NCBI GenBank assembly: GCA_963931865.1 | Contig: OZ007511.1 | Coordinates: 8,178,344-8,242,343, forward strand | Source of the DNA: Axinella damicornis | Lineage: Eukaryota; Porifera; Demospongiae; Axinellida; Axinellidae | DNA: 64,000 nt | Reading direction: 5' to 3' | Part shown: positions 22,311 through 32,774 of the stretch, piece by piece | How the letters are laid out: every line of letters begins with the position of its first letter | How positions within the stretch are numbered: the stretch's first letter is position 1 | Notes under the pieces: model-generated | Database searches by the model: none | Told to the model about the DNA's origin: nothing | What the model saw: only the letters and a program-made list of their open reading frames with translations | Made by a program: the position numbers and the translations under genes

Positions 22311-22482
22311 TTAAACAGTGGGGAACATTTGTCACTTGTAATTAATCAAGTAGAAGCAAGGGGTTAACCCATTGACTCATGATTTAAATGCAGTGATATA
22401 GTGTAGTGATGAACTGTAGTGACCTAAAAATTTAATGCTCCCATGCAGTCAATTCCATGAGACACCCGTAAAATTACGTTAA

Positions 22483-22909
22483 GGTTACGGGATACTCGTG
22501 CGCGCGCTGTCCGAAATGTATAGGGAAATGCATACTTAAGCTCGCTAACCAAAAATCTCGAGTACGAAGAGCGTGAGCAACTTGATTCTGGCGGTGGAGG
22601 TGCGCTGTCACAAGATGCAGGGCATGACGGAAGCTTTTACGGATACGCTGTATAGCCGTGCAAAAACGAGCAGTTCAGTTCACCAAAAAGCCGTATTTAC
22701 CGCTTTTCTCGAGCGAGACAGCAGATAAGTTTGCCAAGGATTATGCTATCAAAAAAAGCTTCCGTCATGCCCTGCATCTTGTAACAACGCACCTCCAACG
22801 CCAGAATCAAGTTGCTCATGCTCTTCGTACTCGAGATTTTTGGTTAGCGAGCTTAAGTATGCATTTCCCTATACATTTCGGACGGCGCGCGCACGAGTAT
22901 CCCGTAACC
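22483..22909. mobile_element. TTAA-flanked foldback element, GGTTACGGGATACTCG termini
   Basis: Two long arms (about 22483-22640 and 22755-22909) are inverted copies, with about 115 bases of unpaired sequence between. TTAA lies outside both ends (22479-22482, 22910-22913). The right TTAA is shared with the next element. Unit B lacks both inserts at the equivalent junction (about 35280). Confidence 0.82.
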
Positions 22910-22913
22910 TTAA

Positions 22914-23059
22914 GGTGGCAGATACCCCTTTACGTTAGGTTACCTTTAAACGTCGGGGGCCCCCGACGTTTAAACGTCAAACGTCGGGGGCCCCCGACGT
23001 TTAAACGTCGGGCCCCCCGACGTTTAAAGGTAACCTAACGTAAAGGGGTATCTGCCACC
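22914..23059. mobile_element. TTAA-flanked hyper-palindromic MITE
   Basis: Ends GGTGGCAGATACCCC and GGGGTATCTGCCACC, with TTAA at 22910-22913 and 23060-23063. The middle is a set of nested palindromes built from ACGTCGGGGGCCCCCGACGT and GACGTTTAAACGTC. Almost every base can pair within the element. Confidence 0.85.
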
Positions 23060-23063
23060 TTAA

Positions 23064-23470
23064 GTCAGCCCTATGGGTAAACCATGGGTTTAGGCCTAGC
23101 ATTCTTGCATGACTGTAGGCTCTATAGTCTCCAGACTCTAGGCTCCGGCCATGCTGCAGGCTCGACACTCATGGGACCATTAATTGTGTACAGCTTGCCC
23201 ATACACTGTCATGACAGCTACTGCTCGATCGATATCTTCGTTGTAATATATTACTGTACTACCAGGGTGACAGTCTGCATGCATGCATGGATGTGATGAC
23301 AACCCTCACAACAACCCACTCTCTAAAATTTAATTTAACGGTGGCTGCATGTGAAAACAAATAATCTGCTTCATAGTAAACAGCATTTAATAATCATTGG
23401 GTACAAAGTTCATGATCATAGTGGTTTTGCTGATGAGGTATATAGCTATATAGCTGAACAGGTGCTGTGA
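23064..23470. other. L2 left flank of unit B (matches 35290-35740)
   Basis: Noncoding flank shared with unit C. Contains short direct repeats of the word TCCAGACTCTAGGCTCC. No gene seen. Confidence 0.6.
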
Positions 23471-23481
23471 AACAAAGCTTC

Positions 23482-24528
23482 TTAGTGATAGTTTCGGATG
23501 TGCCTCTTGAGGTATGTGGGTGTTGCGAAACTCTTACTGCAAAATTCACAGTCGTGCGCAATCTGTTGGTGAATCTTGTAATGCTCAGTAAGATAATATT
23601 TCCCGACGGTCCTTCCACACCACTCGCACATGCATTTCGGGGGGCCGGAATGAGATGACTCCATGTGACCTTGCAGAGCCAATTCAGTAGGAAACCACTT
23701 CGAACAATCTCTACAGCTAAACGTTAGCTTCTCTAACTGGTCAGGGTGGCACTGTGAAGTATGATCTTGAAGAGAATCGGCGTAGCGGAAGACCTTATCA
23801 CAGAACTGACATCTGTGAGACTTTCGATGGGACTTTCGATGGCTTGTAAGACCAGCTGCAGATTTGCATACCTTAGAACAATGTTCACATACATACTCTG
23901 TTGATGATGATTTTTCAAGCTCTGATGGCTTCACTTGGTCTGGGTTACACAGGAATGGCTTCTCTCCTGTGTGGACTCTCTGGTGTCTCTTCAGATTTCC
24001 ACGTTGGTTGAACCTCTTGGGACAGAACTCACACAGGAATGGTTTCTCTCCTGTGTGGACTCTGTGGTGGATATTCATTTTATCACGTTGGTTGAACCTC
24101 TTGGGACAGAACTCACACAGGAATGGTTTCTCTCCTGTGTGGACTCTCTGGTGTACATTCAGATTTCCATGATCATTGAACCTCTTGGGACAGAACTTAC
24201 ATTTGTATGGCTTCTCCCCTGTGTGGACTCTCTGATGCGTATTCAGCGTTTGACGGTGGTTGAACCTCTTGGGACAGAACTCACACAGGAATGGCTTCTC
24301 TCCTGTGTGGACTCTCTGGTGTGTTATTAGATGATCATGTCGATTGAACCTCTTGGGACACAACTCACACAGGAATGGTTTCTCTCCTGTGTGTATCCGA
24401 AGGTGACGTCTAAGACCACCAGACAGTCCAAATGACTTTGAGCAATATGTACACTTCAAAACAAATGCCCTAGATCTAGCATGCGTAACTGAATGCCTCT
24501 TCATTGTCTGTACACCAGCAAAACACAC
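23482..24528 (-). CDS. C2H2 zinc-finger protein, copy B (intact, 11 fingers)
   Basis: Probable DNA-binding nuclear regulator. Reading from the N-terminus: one [10 protein letters not shown] finger, five tandem fingers joined by TGEKP linkers (helix phrases [45 protein letters not shown]), a Ser/Glu-rich spacer, and five C-terminal fingers without TGEKP linkers (CEHC, CQFC, CRDC, CEWC and CEFC types), ending HIRNYH. The frame is open throughout. The first ATG is at 24504; the frame is open from 24528, and a further half finger (CEYC) lies one or two bases out of frame above it, so a 5' exon is likely and the true start is not fixed. No KRAB, BTB or SCAN domain is visible. Paralogs are copies A, C and D. 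Confidence 0.88.
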   Translation of the reverse strand: MCFAGVQTMKRHSVTHARSRAFVLKCTYCSKSFGLSGGLRRHLRIHTGEKPFLCELCPKRFNRHDHLITHQRVHTGEKPFLCEFCPKRFNHRQTLNTHQRVHTGEKPYKCKFCPKRFNDHGNLNVHQRVHTGEKPFLCEFCPKRFNQRDKMNIHHRVHTGEKPFLCEFCPKRFNQRGNLKRHQRVHTGEKPFLCNPDQVKPSELEKSSSTEYVCEHCSKVCKSAAGLTSHRKSHRKSHRCQFCDKVFRYADSLQDHTSQCHPDQLEKLTFSCRDCSKWFPTELALQGHMESSHSGPPKCMCEWCGRTVGKYYLTEHYKIHQQIAHDCEFCSKSFATPTYLKRHIRNYH

Positions 24529-25620
24529 ACACAGTATTCACATTCAGTCGGCGTTTCTCCTTCTGATTTCTCAGCAGCCGATCGTAACTACATCAGTGAT
24601 TTGTTTCTGGTCAGTGGTGAATGAAGGATCTTCTCTGTTGCTTCTCTTATTTCACTGGTATCTTCTTTGAGACATCCTCTTGGTGCTGCAGCCTATAGAC
24701 AGTATAGAACTGCTTAAGTGACTGGATTGACATGCACATATGCTGCTGTGGAATCAATACCATAGTTGACGATTATTTCGCATGGCAATAATTTCGCTGT
24801 CTATAGTCACTAAACTACACAAATATTTCGCAGAGGGAAATTTTTCGCTGATTAATTTTTTCCGCTCATAATAATTTACTATTGACATGTGCGATCGCGC
24901 CAATGGAGGAAGAGTTACTGATCGAGCTGTGTATGTGTGGCTAACACGTCTACAATGTTTCCGATTAAGCACATGAACTTGCGTGCGTTCGACGGAACGT
25001 TTACCTGCGAGACGGCAGCAAGGAAGACGAACACCATCCTAGCGAAGAAGGACAATCTCTACCCAAGTACTTCTTCTAGTCCGGGTACCTCTCCTATCAG
25101 TGTAGCAGGCCAGATTTGGAGAAAGTATCGCCGGATGCAACCCCAACATTCACCGTTCTCGACAACAGCTCGACATTTGCTGTTGCATAAGTCGGAGGGA
25201 GGGCTCATGCAGTGCTGCTGTGGAGCCGCCGCAACTCCAGCTGCTTCGACACGGTGTTGCTGTGGAGCTGCCGCAACTCCAGTTGCTTCGACAACGCCAT
25301 GAGAGAGCCCATGGATCTACGGATCACGTGCTTATACAGTCAAATTTGAATTCTATATTTAGCATTTTGCAATCTATGAACGTTGCATGCCCTCTTGCCG
25401 CCGAAGGCGGCTCGATGCGCCCTTGGTAACAGGTAACTTACCACACAAATGTAGCTGGTGGGGGGCGACTGTCATACACACCGAGCTTAGTTGGTTGAAC
25501 AATATACGTGAATCTTTTTCATACTGAAATCTTTTGCCATTTGCCGATTATCATGTGAGGAAAGGTATCAGCCTCTCCCCACTTTTCTGTACTGCGAGCG
25601 ACGAAAAGCTGGGTGGGTCA
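24529..25620. other. Core spacer of unit B
   Basis: Equivalent to 13163-14215. On the plus strand 24937-25302 is open in this copy only (with an Ala/Cys-rich duplicated end, CCCGAAATP twice); small indels close the same frame in A, C and D, so I do not call it a gene. Confidence 0.5.
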
Positions 25621-25621
25621 A

Positions 25622-26222
25622 GGCTAGGGCAGATCAATGCAGAGTCTATTTGTACACACCTCTCATGTTCCTTTGGCGTACCCTGTGCTCAGAAAGTGGC
25701 TGTACTTTTATAATACCTCTCCCTTAGCAAGCATCAATGGCAGAGAGAGATCGATAAACGTTTGACTTTTTGGTAATCAAAAGAGTTATGACATCATTTC
25801 CGCATGCAATGATGAGCAGTTGAGACTTTATGGCCATGTATATAGCTAACCCCTTGCAAATGATGGTGAGGGCTACTACACTTTACACACTTCCAAACAG
25901 CCTACAAGGTTGTTTCATACTGATCCTTGCACAGTACGATACTTCGACGCACAGAATCAGTCACAACTTATAGTTAACACTAGTGGCTAAAGTATAATGT
26001 GTCTAACAACTCCACATGTATACTGGAAGCCTGTGCTGGGTGGTACAGGGCCCGAGGGCCCCACACCCTATCCACTCCCATGCACTTCCGGTTGGGGGTG
26101 GGTGCGCAGCTCCGGCATGAATGGTATAGTCTCGTGCCCAGACCCTACCCGGCCCGTCGTGGGAAAGTGGGTCTGGCGACTTTGCGCAGAAACCTCAGTC
26201 TTCGTTAAGAAGTCACAACATT
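25622..26222. other. About 600-bp segment present only in unit B
   Basis: Units A, C and D pass directly from GGTGGGTCAAGGC to AGGAATTTCAGAATGCC. Here about 600 bases intervene, including a diverged copy of the GGGCCCGAGGGCCCC repeat and part of a CTCG element (TAGTCTCGTGCCCAGACCC at about 26128). Clean termini or a target duplication were not found. Confidence 0.6.
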
Positions 26223-26622
26223 TAGGCAGGAATTTCAGAATGCCAATGAAATCATAGAGAATGAAGTTGTAGAAAATTTCTCTATATTTCATGCGTAGGA
26301 CGTCCGGTTCTGTCTGGTTTCAGACGCAGCCATGTCCAAGTTCGCCATCAAAGGCTTGGAGCCATCATTAAATTTGTGATTGTTTGTGTCATTATCCTAC
26401 CCTAACCCTGACCCATTGTCCTTTCATTATGGCTCCCCTAAACCCAACCTCCTTGATGGCAGACTGTTAGCTGAACTACGAATATTAAATGAAGACCGAG
26501 AATGTTGCTGTAAGTCACCAGACGGCTATAGATTTCCAGCTAGGCACGACACTAAGGGGCTAAGCAATAGGGCTTTTCAAGTCTGTTGCAGCAAGATACC
26601 ATCTACGCTCGTGTCAAAGATG

Positions 26623-27078
26623 AGGGCCAAAGCTTAGGTAGAAGGGTGGAGAACTCGCCATTTGTCAATGCAGTGCGCCTCATCTACGAAGACAGCATCA
26701 ACGCATCTCTCTCTTCTGTTGCTACACTGAGAATGCCTCCGTTCTCTACCCTTCTGCCAATGACTCCGCCCGGTTTTTGGCACTAACAGGTACCACAAAG
26801 AGTCCAGGTAGCAGGAGGCCACAAAGCGGTGCTCCTGCTAACAGGAACACCAGAGGGCTCATTGCAATGACAATCAGCTCCCCCTGACACTGCAGGAGGC
26901 AGGCATCCACTACAGCTGAGCGACATTCCATCCTGCCCGTCAGAATCGATACAAAAACATAGTCTGTCCTTTCACCAGCTCTCTCGCAACTTTGAGCTGT
27001 TCTGGCTTCACCAAAGCAAGTGACCGTTGACCCCAGTTGGCAAAATACAGCTGCAATCGCAGTCTCAACGTCGGCCAC
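26623..27078 (-). pseudogene. RecQ-like helicase remnant, copy B
   Basis: Contains the pre-Walker phrase VETAIAAVFCQLG, then the broken Walker A (ILTGRMECRS in frame, DGMSLSC in the neighbouring frame), then VIAMSPLV, which matches RecQ motif Ia. After a frame change it has VDEAHCIDKW (complement of 26658-26687), a DEAH box followed by the Cys-Ile seen in RecQ helicases. Stops follow directly. Motifs III to VI and the RQC domain are absent. The same lesions are in copies C and D, so decay began before the duplications. Confidence 0.65.
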
Positions 27079-27258
27079 TTTGTTGACTCATACATACAGC
27101 AGCTAGCTAGCATGAATTAGCATACGGCGTACGTGGTGTTAACATTCCAAATGTCTTACCGTAGAGTATGTAATAAGTGTCCATGTTTCGGACGTTAGAA
27201 AGCAGCTGAACAGGGGGTGGGCGCTGCTACATACATACATACATAGTACTCTGACTAA

Positions 27259-28449
27259 TCATAGACTCGGTAGAGTCTATATGTAGGGATACGACGTACA
27301 CGCAATACATGCCAATACAAAAAAATCTCTCCAAATCTCAGAAACGGTACACTTATAAGCCTTTATAACCACATACCGTTCATCTTCGAGTGTTTTCATG
27401 ACCAACAAGACTCCTCGCATCGCGAAAAACCGTAGCGAAAGTACCTCACCAGGTACTCGCAAAACGGGCAAATTGTTTTTCTTTCTTTCTTCTTCTTCTT
27501 CTTTCTTCAGACAACTTAGCTCAACGTTGTCTCAATCTGTCACGATGGTTTTCGCACGAAACAGCAGCATTTTCAACCGAGCAGTGCAACGTCCCATCGC
27601 TTTTTCGCTACCTCCAAGTCTTCACCAGGCGGCTGCAGCTGCCCACTCAATAACTATGGCTTCGTTTGTCACGCCATTTTCACGTTTGTACGCATGCGCA
27701 CTTAAACGATCACTTAGCAACGATACGTAATTATTACTCAAGATCGCTGAATTAGAAACAGTGGGGAAGATACGTTGACCGATGTGCATGTGTTGTCAAA
27801 CGAGGCACTCTTCTGAGGTTAGTCCCTGTACGCATGATTTAGCTAAGCTTATATTGCTACCTATACTGTATTCTGTGAGCAGGGTGAATGCCTATCTCAA
27901 CTCTCAACACCCATATGAATGTCCCTACTATAAACTGCCTATGCGGCTAATGCCATGGTCTTCAGACAGGGAGAACTCAGTGGCTTTGTCATCCATCTAG
28001 GGAACAGTTGACTTGAGATGCCCGGGCCTGATTCTTCAGCCGATGCTGGAAGTGTAATACCTGAGTAATATTGTCCACATACGCAAGGACACCTACTGCC
28101 CAGGTGCCTGTGAGGTCACTGACTTCTGCAGCAAACTTCAGCTCAAACATGCGCCTGCTGCCCCCCAAAAATTACATAAACAAGTAATAAAAAACATTAA
28201 AAATGTATCAGGATGTAGGGATACCAGAACGGCAAAAAGGAAGGAAACAAGAGGGATGATCGAACATAACAGTGAAGTATACAATTACCCCTACATATCT
28301 TTTTTCATTGTACATGTATAAGGAAGAAGATCTCTGTAGGGGTGATTGTATACTTCACTGTTATGTTCGATCATCCCTCTTGTTTCCTTACTTTTTGCCG
28401 TTCTGGTATCCCTACATCCTGATACATTTTTAATGTTTTTTATTACTTT
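27259..28449 (+). mobile_element. R1-repeat copy 4, single insertion
   Basis: Inserted between CTGACTAAT and AGGCATG of the TA element; units A, C and D are empty here. It starts with a small palindrome (TAGACTCGGTAGAGTCTA) and ends with a foldback at about 28183-28449. No convincing target duplication is visible. This copy gives the cleanest boundaries of the R1-repeat, about 1.19 kb. Confidence 0.75.
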
Positions 28450-28570
28450 TAGGCATGTAGTATCCGCCCACCCATTCAGCACTGTATAAACAACAAGTGT
28501 TGTGGTAAGCTGTGAATATCAATGACAGGCTATAATCCAATACAATATGTCCATCTTTCACCTAAGGAAA

Positions 28571-29384
28571 TAGTCTCGTTCCCAGACCCACAATATGCGC
28601 GGAAGGAGGGTCTGGTGAATATAGTACAAAATTTTTGAGCACCGCGGAATATCGGCAGTACAAATCTGATTGGTCAATACGTGTCACGCGCTACTCACAC
28701 CAACAAATTCCCACGCAGATGAGTGAATCAGCAAGTACAAGCTACTTACACGTACTTAGCGAATTTCTTTGTCGGTACATCGTTTGTCTTGGGCTTTATA
28801 AACGCCAGGGATCTTGTTGCTGTTGGGACGATGCTCGCGTCGCTGTCAGTGCGAACAACCACGGGTCTCTGTCGCGTGGGGAGACGTCGGAGATCCGTAG
28901 GCGTGCTGGACGCTAGGGGAGAGTCGCACGCACTTCTCTTCCTAGCGGTGCTGGTTGCTGAAGCGGACGTCATTCGCATGTAAATGTAAACTATAAAACA
29001 CGAGGATCCACCGACCGTACCGTTGTTTGTGCCTTGCGTAGCGTTTCCAGGTCCTAGAAACATCCCCTACATTGCTACTCATACTTGAAGCGTTCTGGGT
29101 TATGCAAGCTCTTGACACAGGCCGTCAAAAGCAGCGGTAGCGCATTCAGAGGTTCTTGTCCCCAGTTTTCACTGTCGAATACTTCGATATCTTATAGCAT
29201 GCAGTAGCCATTATTGAATAAAACGGATAATATTATTCATGGCTGTAATGACGCACACACCTACTTAACACCGGCTGGTTCTGTTCATTTGTGAAACCTC
29301 AGGTGTGCTAGCCCATAGTGTAAAGTTATACTATATTCACCAGACCCTTCTCCTTCCTTCTGAGAGGGTCTGGGCACGAGACTA
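28571..29384. mobile_element. 814-bp CTCG element with cargo and 9-bp TSD
   Basis: Ends TAGTCTCGTTCCCAGACCC and GGGTCTGGGCACGAGACTA; extended TIRs of about 60 bases include GAGGGTCTGGTGAATATAGT and its complement. CTAAGGAAA flanks both sides (28562-28570, 29385-29393). The empty site is seen in unit A (15122-15130) and unit C (39443-39451). The interior includes a GC-rich stretch (28790-28980) with open frames on both strands, none recognised. Confidence 0.93.
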
Positions 29385-30051
29385 CTAAGGAAATTGATCA
29401 CAGTCTTTGAGAAGTCCTTGAGAAGAAACGCTTGACAGAGAAAACATGCTGTAGTTCATAGCTACTTCACTGCTAAATCGGCGTTTTTGAATGCACAACC
29501 TTACCCAAAGGTTAAGAATGCTGCTCAAGACTTTTGTGATGGGTGGGCCCTTACTACACTGCTTTTAAACCCTGTGCAGTAACTTTCGCGTGAAGAGGGG
29601 GGGTGGGCGCTTGATACGTACTCTACGGTACAAGTCAATTAACCAATCAGATTCAGCCCTCTGAAATCCCGCGGATGACTAAGCAACTTCACCAGACCCT
29701 CCCTCCCCACGTGTGATACTGGAAGCAATCCGCGCTGGGGTTGGTTTGGGTCTGGGGCCGAGACTAGTACCCACCCAACCTCCCTATTGCATGGTAACGG
29801 TAGATGGGGCGGTATACAGCCTTCTGTCTTCGTGAGGGTCCTCTGCTGAGGTGCTGAAAGGTACAATGTACCTCAGCGTGACATGGGTGCTTACTTTTCA
29901 ATTAGGCCACCGGCTGGGTACTATTCACTTAGCCAACGGTTGGGTGGTACTGGGCCCGAGGGCCCCGCCTTCCTTATCCACTCTCACGTTTGGTTGGGGG
30001 TGGGTGCACCTGACCAGTTTCAACATGAGTGGTACAGATCAGTATCCTTCC

Positions 30052-30667
30052 TAGTCCCGGAACCAGACCCTTCGCACGGGGAGGAGGAAGGTCTGGGCAT
30101 GTGCCTACAATTGAGTTGTCCTCACGGAATGCAATTATTATGTGTGGTAATTAGTAATCAACCACACATACAATCACAGTCAACCTGCTTGTTGCTTTTG
30201 TCGACTTTTTGTCAGACACTCGCGGGTCCGGGTAACGCGGTATACAGCACAGTGATTTGCAGTGCCTAGTCGCTGGCGACACTGAAAGCCCAGAGAAAAA
30301 TCATTTCCTTGACGTCATTGGGCTATTCCATTAATAAAGGATACACCCCCTATTGACGAGTTAGCTATTTGCGTACCCCGGGACAGAAAATGCACCTTCT
30401 CCACCGTGCGACAGACGTTAGTATACGGAAATATGCGGAAAATTACGGAAAATTTTACGGAGAATTTACAACAGAATACGGAAACTCGGTGAATCCCCGT
30501 AGGACAAATTAGTTACTCGTCAATAGGGGGTGTATCCCTGGAATAGCCCATTCGCAATCAACGCTTCGGATTCGTTACATCAACATTCGGACCTGGGGAC
30601 AACTCGAATGTAAGATGGTACCCAGACCCTTCCTCCTCCCTGTGCGAAGGGTCTGGTTCCGAGACTA
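30052..30667. mobile_element. CTCG element, copy B of 15775-16128
   Basis: Same ends and cargo as the unit A copy. The flanks TATCCTTCC and TACCCTACC have diverged to 7 of 9. It is enlarged by the insert at 30320-30549. Confidence 0.85.
30320..30549. mobile_element. 230-bp MITE, GGGCTATTCC termini
   Basis: Ends GGGCTATTCCATTAATAAAG and the complement GGAATAGCCC, with the internal arm ACACCCCCTATTGACGAG inverted on the right. ATT flanks both sides (30317-30319, 30550-30552), and the empty site in unit A is 16011-16013. The short TSD and GGG start suggest a PIF/Harbinger-type or ISL2EU-type element; the class is an inference. Confidence 0.82.
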
Positions 30668-30881
30668 TACCCTACCACTAGCTACCACTATAACGAGAGG
30701 TACAGGAAATAAAGGAGAGGATCGATAGGAGTCCCAGACTGTTACATAGTCATATCATGTTCCTGGAATGGGTTACTTACCCAATTAGATTCCAAATGCA
30801 CTAGCTATCAACTCCAGAACTTGTTCCAGCAACAAAATCCAAGCACGTGTACGTACGTACGTGTACTACAAGTTACGTAAC

Positions 30882-31116
30882 CATGGCCAATTGCCAATGG
30901 GAAGTCCCTCTCATCATAGAATCTGATAGCACACGCGAAATGTATACCGCTATGCAATGGTGCAGGACCCAGGGAGTCAGGGACGCGAACAAGGAGTCAG
31001 GGACGCGGACCGTGAGGGAGTCAGGGACGCGATCAGGGCCAGAAATGAAGCATGAGTGTCCCAAAAAGTTTGAAGAGCGATCAACAAGGAAGCTATTGAT
31101 GATCAGACAAGGCTAG
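30882..31116 (+). other. Short conserved reading frame (copy B)
   Basis: Open frame beginning MANCQWEVPLIIESD, with MQWCRTQGVRDA and ending ERSTRKLLMIRQG. A repeat of GAGTCAGGGACGCG occurs three times here but once in unit A, and the frame survives. The phrase WEVPLII also occurs in units C (39940) and D (60977). Function unknown. Confidence 0.3.
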
Positions 31117-31197
31117 ACACTCCTATGACGGAAAGGGCACACATATATAGAGTGCTGCAAGATATAGCTAGTAGGAGTTTAGCACTGAACGGTTTAA

Positions 31198-32140
31198 GGT
31201 AGGAAGCACGGCATCGGCGAAATCGCGCAATTTTGCTTATGAATAATTTATGAATGACGTCACTTGCATACGGTTATTTAGAGTTATTCATCTGTTTACG
31301 TTTTCCCATGGCGGCAACCGGAATAAACAAGGGGGGCTTCTCTCTTTGATGCAGCTAGCGGCCCTTTCGAGTTTCAAATCGGTACTCTGATGTGGCCGTG
31401 CGGTACTTTGAAGATTTGTTTGAAGTAAGAAGCTATTCTGGCTTATTGAATGTAACGATGGGCTATCTGAGGGTGAATAGCTAGGTGGAGTGAGCAGGAA
31501 TGTTTGTGGGTCTGCTGAAGTGGCCGAAGAACAGCCTGGAAAGTGAACAGCCTCCGACAGCTCCCTGGCCAAGGTACTCTAGAGAGTTGACCTTTCGGCA
31601 TTACAGGCCCCGCCCATTTTCGTGTTAGGGCGAATTTGGCTGGTTTGGTAGCTGGACTGGGCTGGTGAGAGGGAGTAGATGTGTGGCCAAAACTCGGTAA
31701 CCGAGAGGTGAACGTGGAAAAGCATCCCTATTTTTGCAGGGGGTAGGTTGACCATTTGGAAACTGGCCTTGGCTTGAGTCGGTTTTAGTTGGTGTGCGTG
31801 GAATTTTTTTTGAAAGCCTAGGGTAGCCAAACCTCTGTTTTTGAGGGTGGTAGTGAGTTTTGGGCTGTAGCCTGCAAGTGAGGAGAGCAGGTGGTAAATC
31901 CATCCGTAGTTTTGGGGCCTGTTTTGTGTGTGTATTGATGATGGGGTCAGAGTGTGGGTGGGGCCTTGGAGAGGGTCCAAATTTTCGGTTTCGTAGAGGG
32001 CCTTAAAATTGAGTTTTAGGGCATTTTCAAGCAGAGGGAGCAGTTTGATGCAAAGTATTGCTGAAACTTGTGTACGCTTTGATGCTGCCCATTTATCCAT
32101 CAACTTGGTTTCGGAGATCGCGGTACCCATGTTTGCTACC
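31198..32140. mobile_element. 943-bp TTAA-flanked element, GGTAG termini
   Basis: Inserted in TTAA (31194-31197, 32141-32144). The left end is GGTAGGAAGCACGG and the right end, read inward, GGTAGCAAACATGG. The empty site in unit A is 16641-16644. It carries the open frame annotated at 31579-32130. Confidence 0.85.
31579..32130 (-). CDS. Unrecognised open frame inside the TTAA element (183 aa)
   Basis: From the ATG near the right terminus (MGTAISETKLMDKWAASKR) the frame runs about 183 codons to a stop at 31579. Composition is mixed with Leu, Thr, Gln and His; there is no transposase motif, signal peptide or zinc-binding pattern I can recognise. A second open frame (31288-31572, minus) follows it. 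It could be captured host sequence, an element-specific protein, or chance in a stop-poor strand. The frame extends upstream through the TIR into flanking DNA, which argues that openness alone means little. Confidence 0.3.
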   Translation of the reverse strand: MGTAISETKLMDKWAASKRTQVSAILCIKLLPLLENALKLNFKALYETENLDPLQGPTHTLTPSSIHTQNRPQNYGWIYHLLSSLAGYSPKLTTTLKNRGLATLGFQKKFHAHQLKPTQAKASFQMVNLPPAKIGMLFHVHLSVTEFWPHIYSLSPAQSSYQTSQIRPNTKMGGACNAERSTL

Positions 32141-32257
32141 TTAAACTGTACAAAGAGTGTAGCCACACCCCGTGACTGATTTTGTGCGTAGACGTCGCAC
32201 CAACCTGATTCCATGTACTGAAAAGGAGAATGGGTGAAGTGGAACTACATCAAATGT

Positions 32258-32722
32258 ACTGTACGCGAAGCGCGGAAATTTTTTTTTTCGTGTTCTTTTT
32301 AGCGATCAGGAAGCGCTCTTGTAGCATCTCTACGCATTCTGGACACGTTCCCAGACGCAAAGAAGATTGACCAAGTAACCAGTAAGTATCGATGTGTGGG
32401 GCTGTTAGCTTCCTTCTTTTCATCGTCGAAGGATTAGCTACAACCACGTGGCGCGTGGACATTGATTTATTTATACGTATAATATACAGAAACAAAAATA
32501 ATTGATGTAAAAAATTAAAGTTGTGTTGCAAGCATAAACGTAGACTAACTATGTCTGCCTTCAGGCTTTCAGCCTGCGAACGGTCAAGCCACTGCTTAGT
32601 CGGTACTTGCAGTCAGCATAGCTGTAGTATCAGAGCAGCGGTAAGTCAGTAAGTGAATGCAAGGAAGTCAAGTTCTCTGGGGGGCAGTTGCCCCCCCTGC
32701 CCCATAGCTAGCTACGGCCCTG
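32258..32722. mobile_element. Possible hAT-like remnant
   Basis: Unit A lacks this segment. Its right end, read inward, begins CAGGGCCGTAGCTAGC, a hAT-style terminus, and the inner words GCGAAGCGCGG match the hAT-like insert at 5118-5343. The left terminus was not found. Confidence 0.45.
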
Positions 32723-32774
32723 TGTATTATTGTCAACGCAAACCGAAGAACAGAAAGGCTTGGGAACGAGGCTA

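Larger units (their letters stand above)
27159..29628. mobile_element. TA-flanked CCGTA element, copy B, carrying two nested insertions
   Basis: Left end CCGTAGAGTATG at 27159 and right end GTACTCTACGG at 29628, with TA outside both. The insertion of 27259-28449 (R1-repeat) and of 28571-29384 (CTCG element) accounts for the extra length over copy A. Confidence 0.8.

Noticed and set aside
24937..25302. 121-residue plus-strand frame in the unit B spacer as a gene
   Set aside because: Small indels close the frame in the other three units, and the end is a local duplication.
26398..26420. CCCTAACCCTGACCC as interstitial telomere sequence
   Set aside because: Only two imperfect units; no array.
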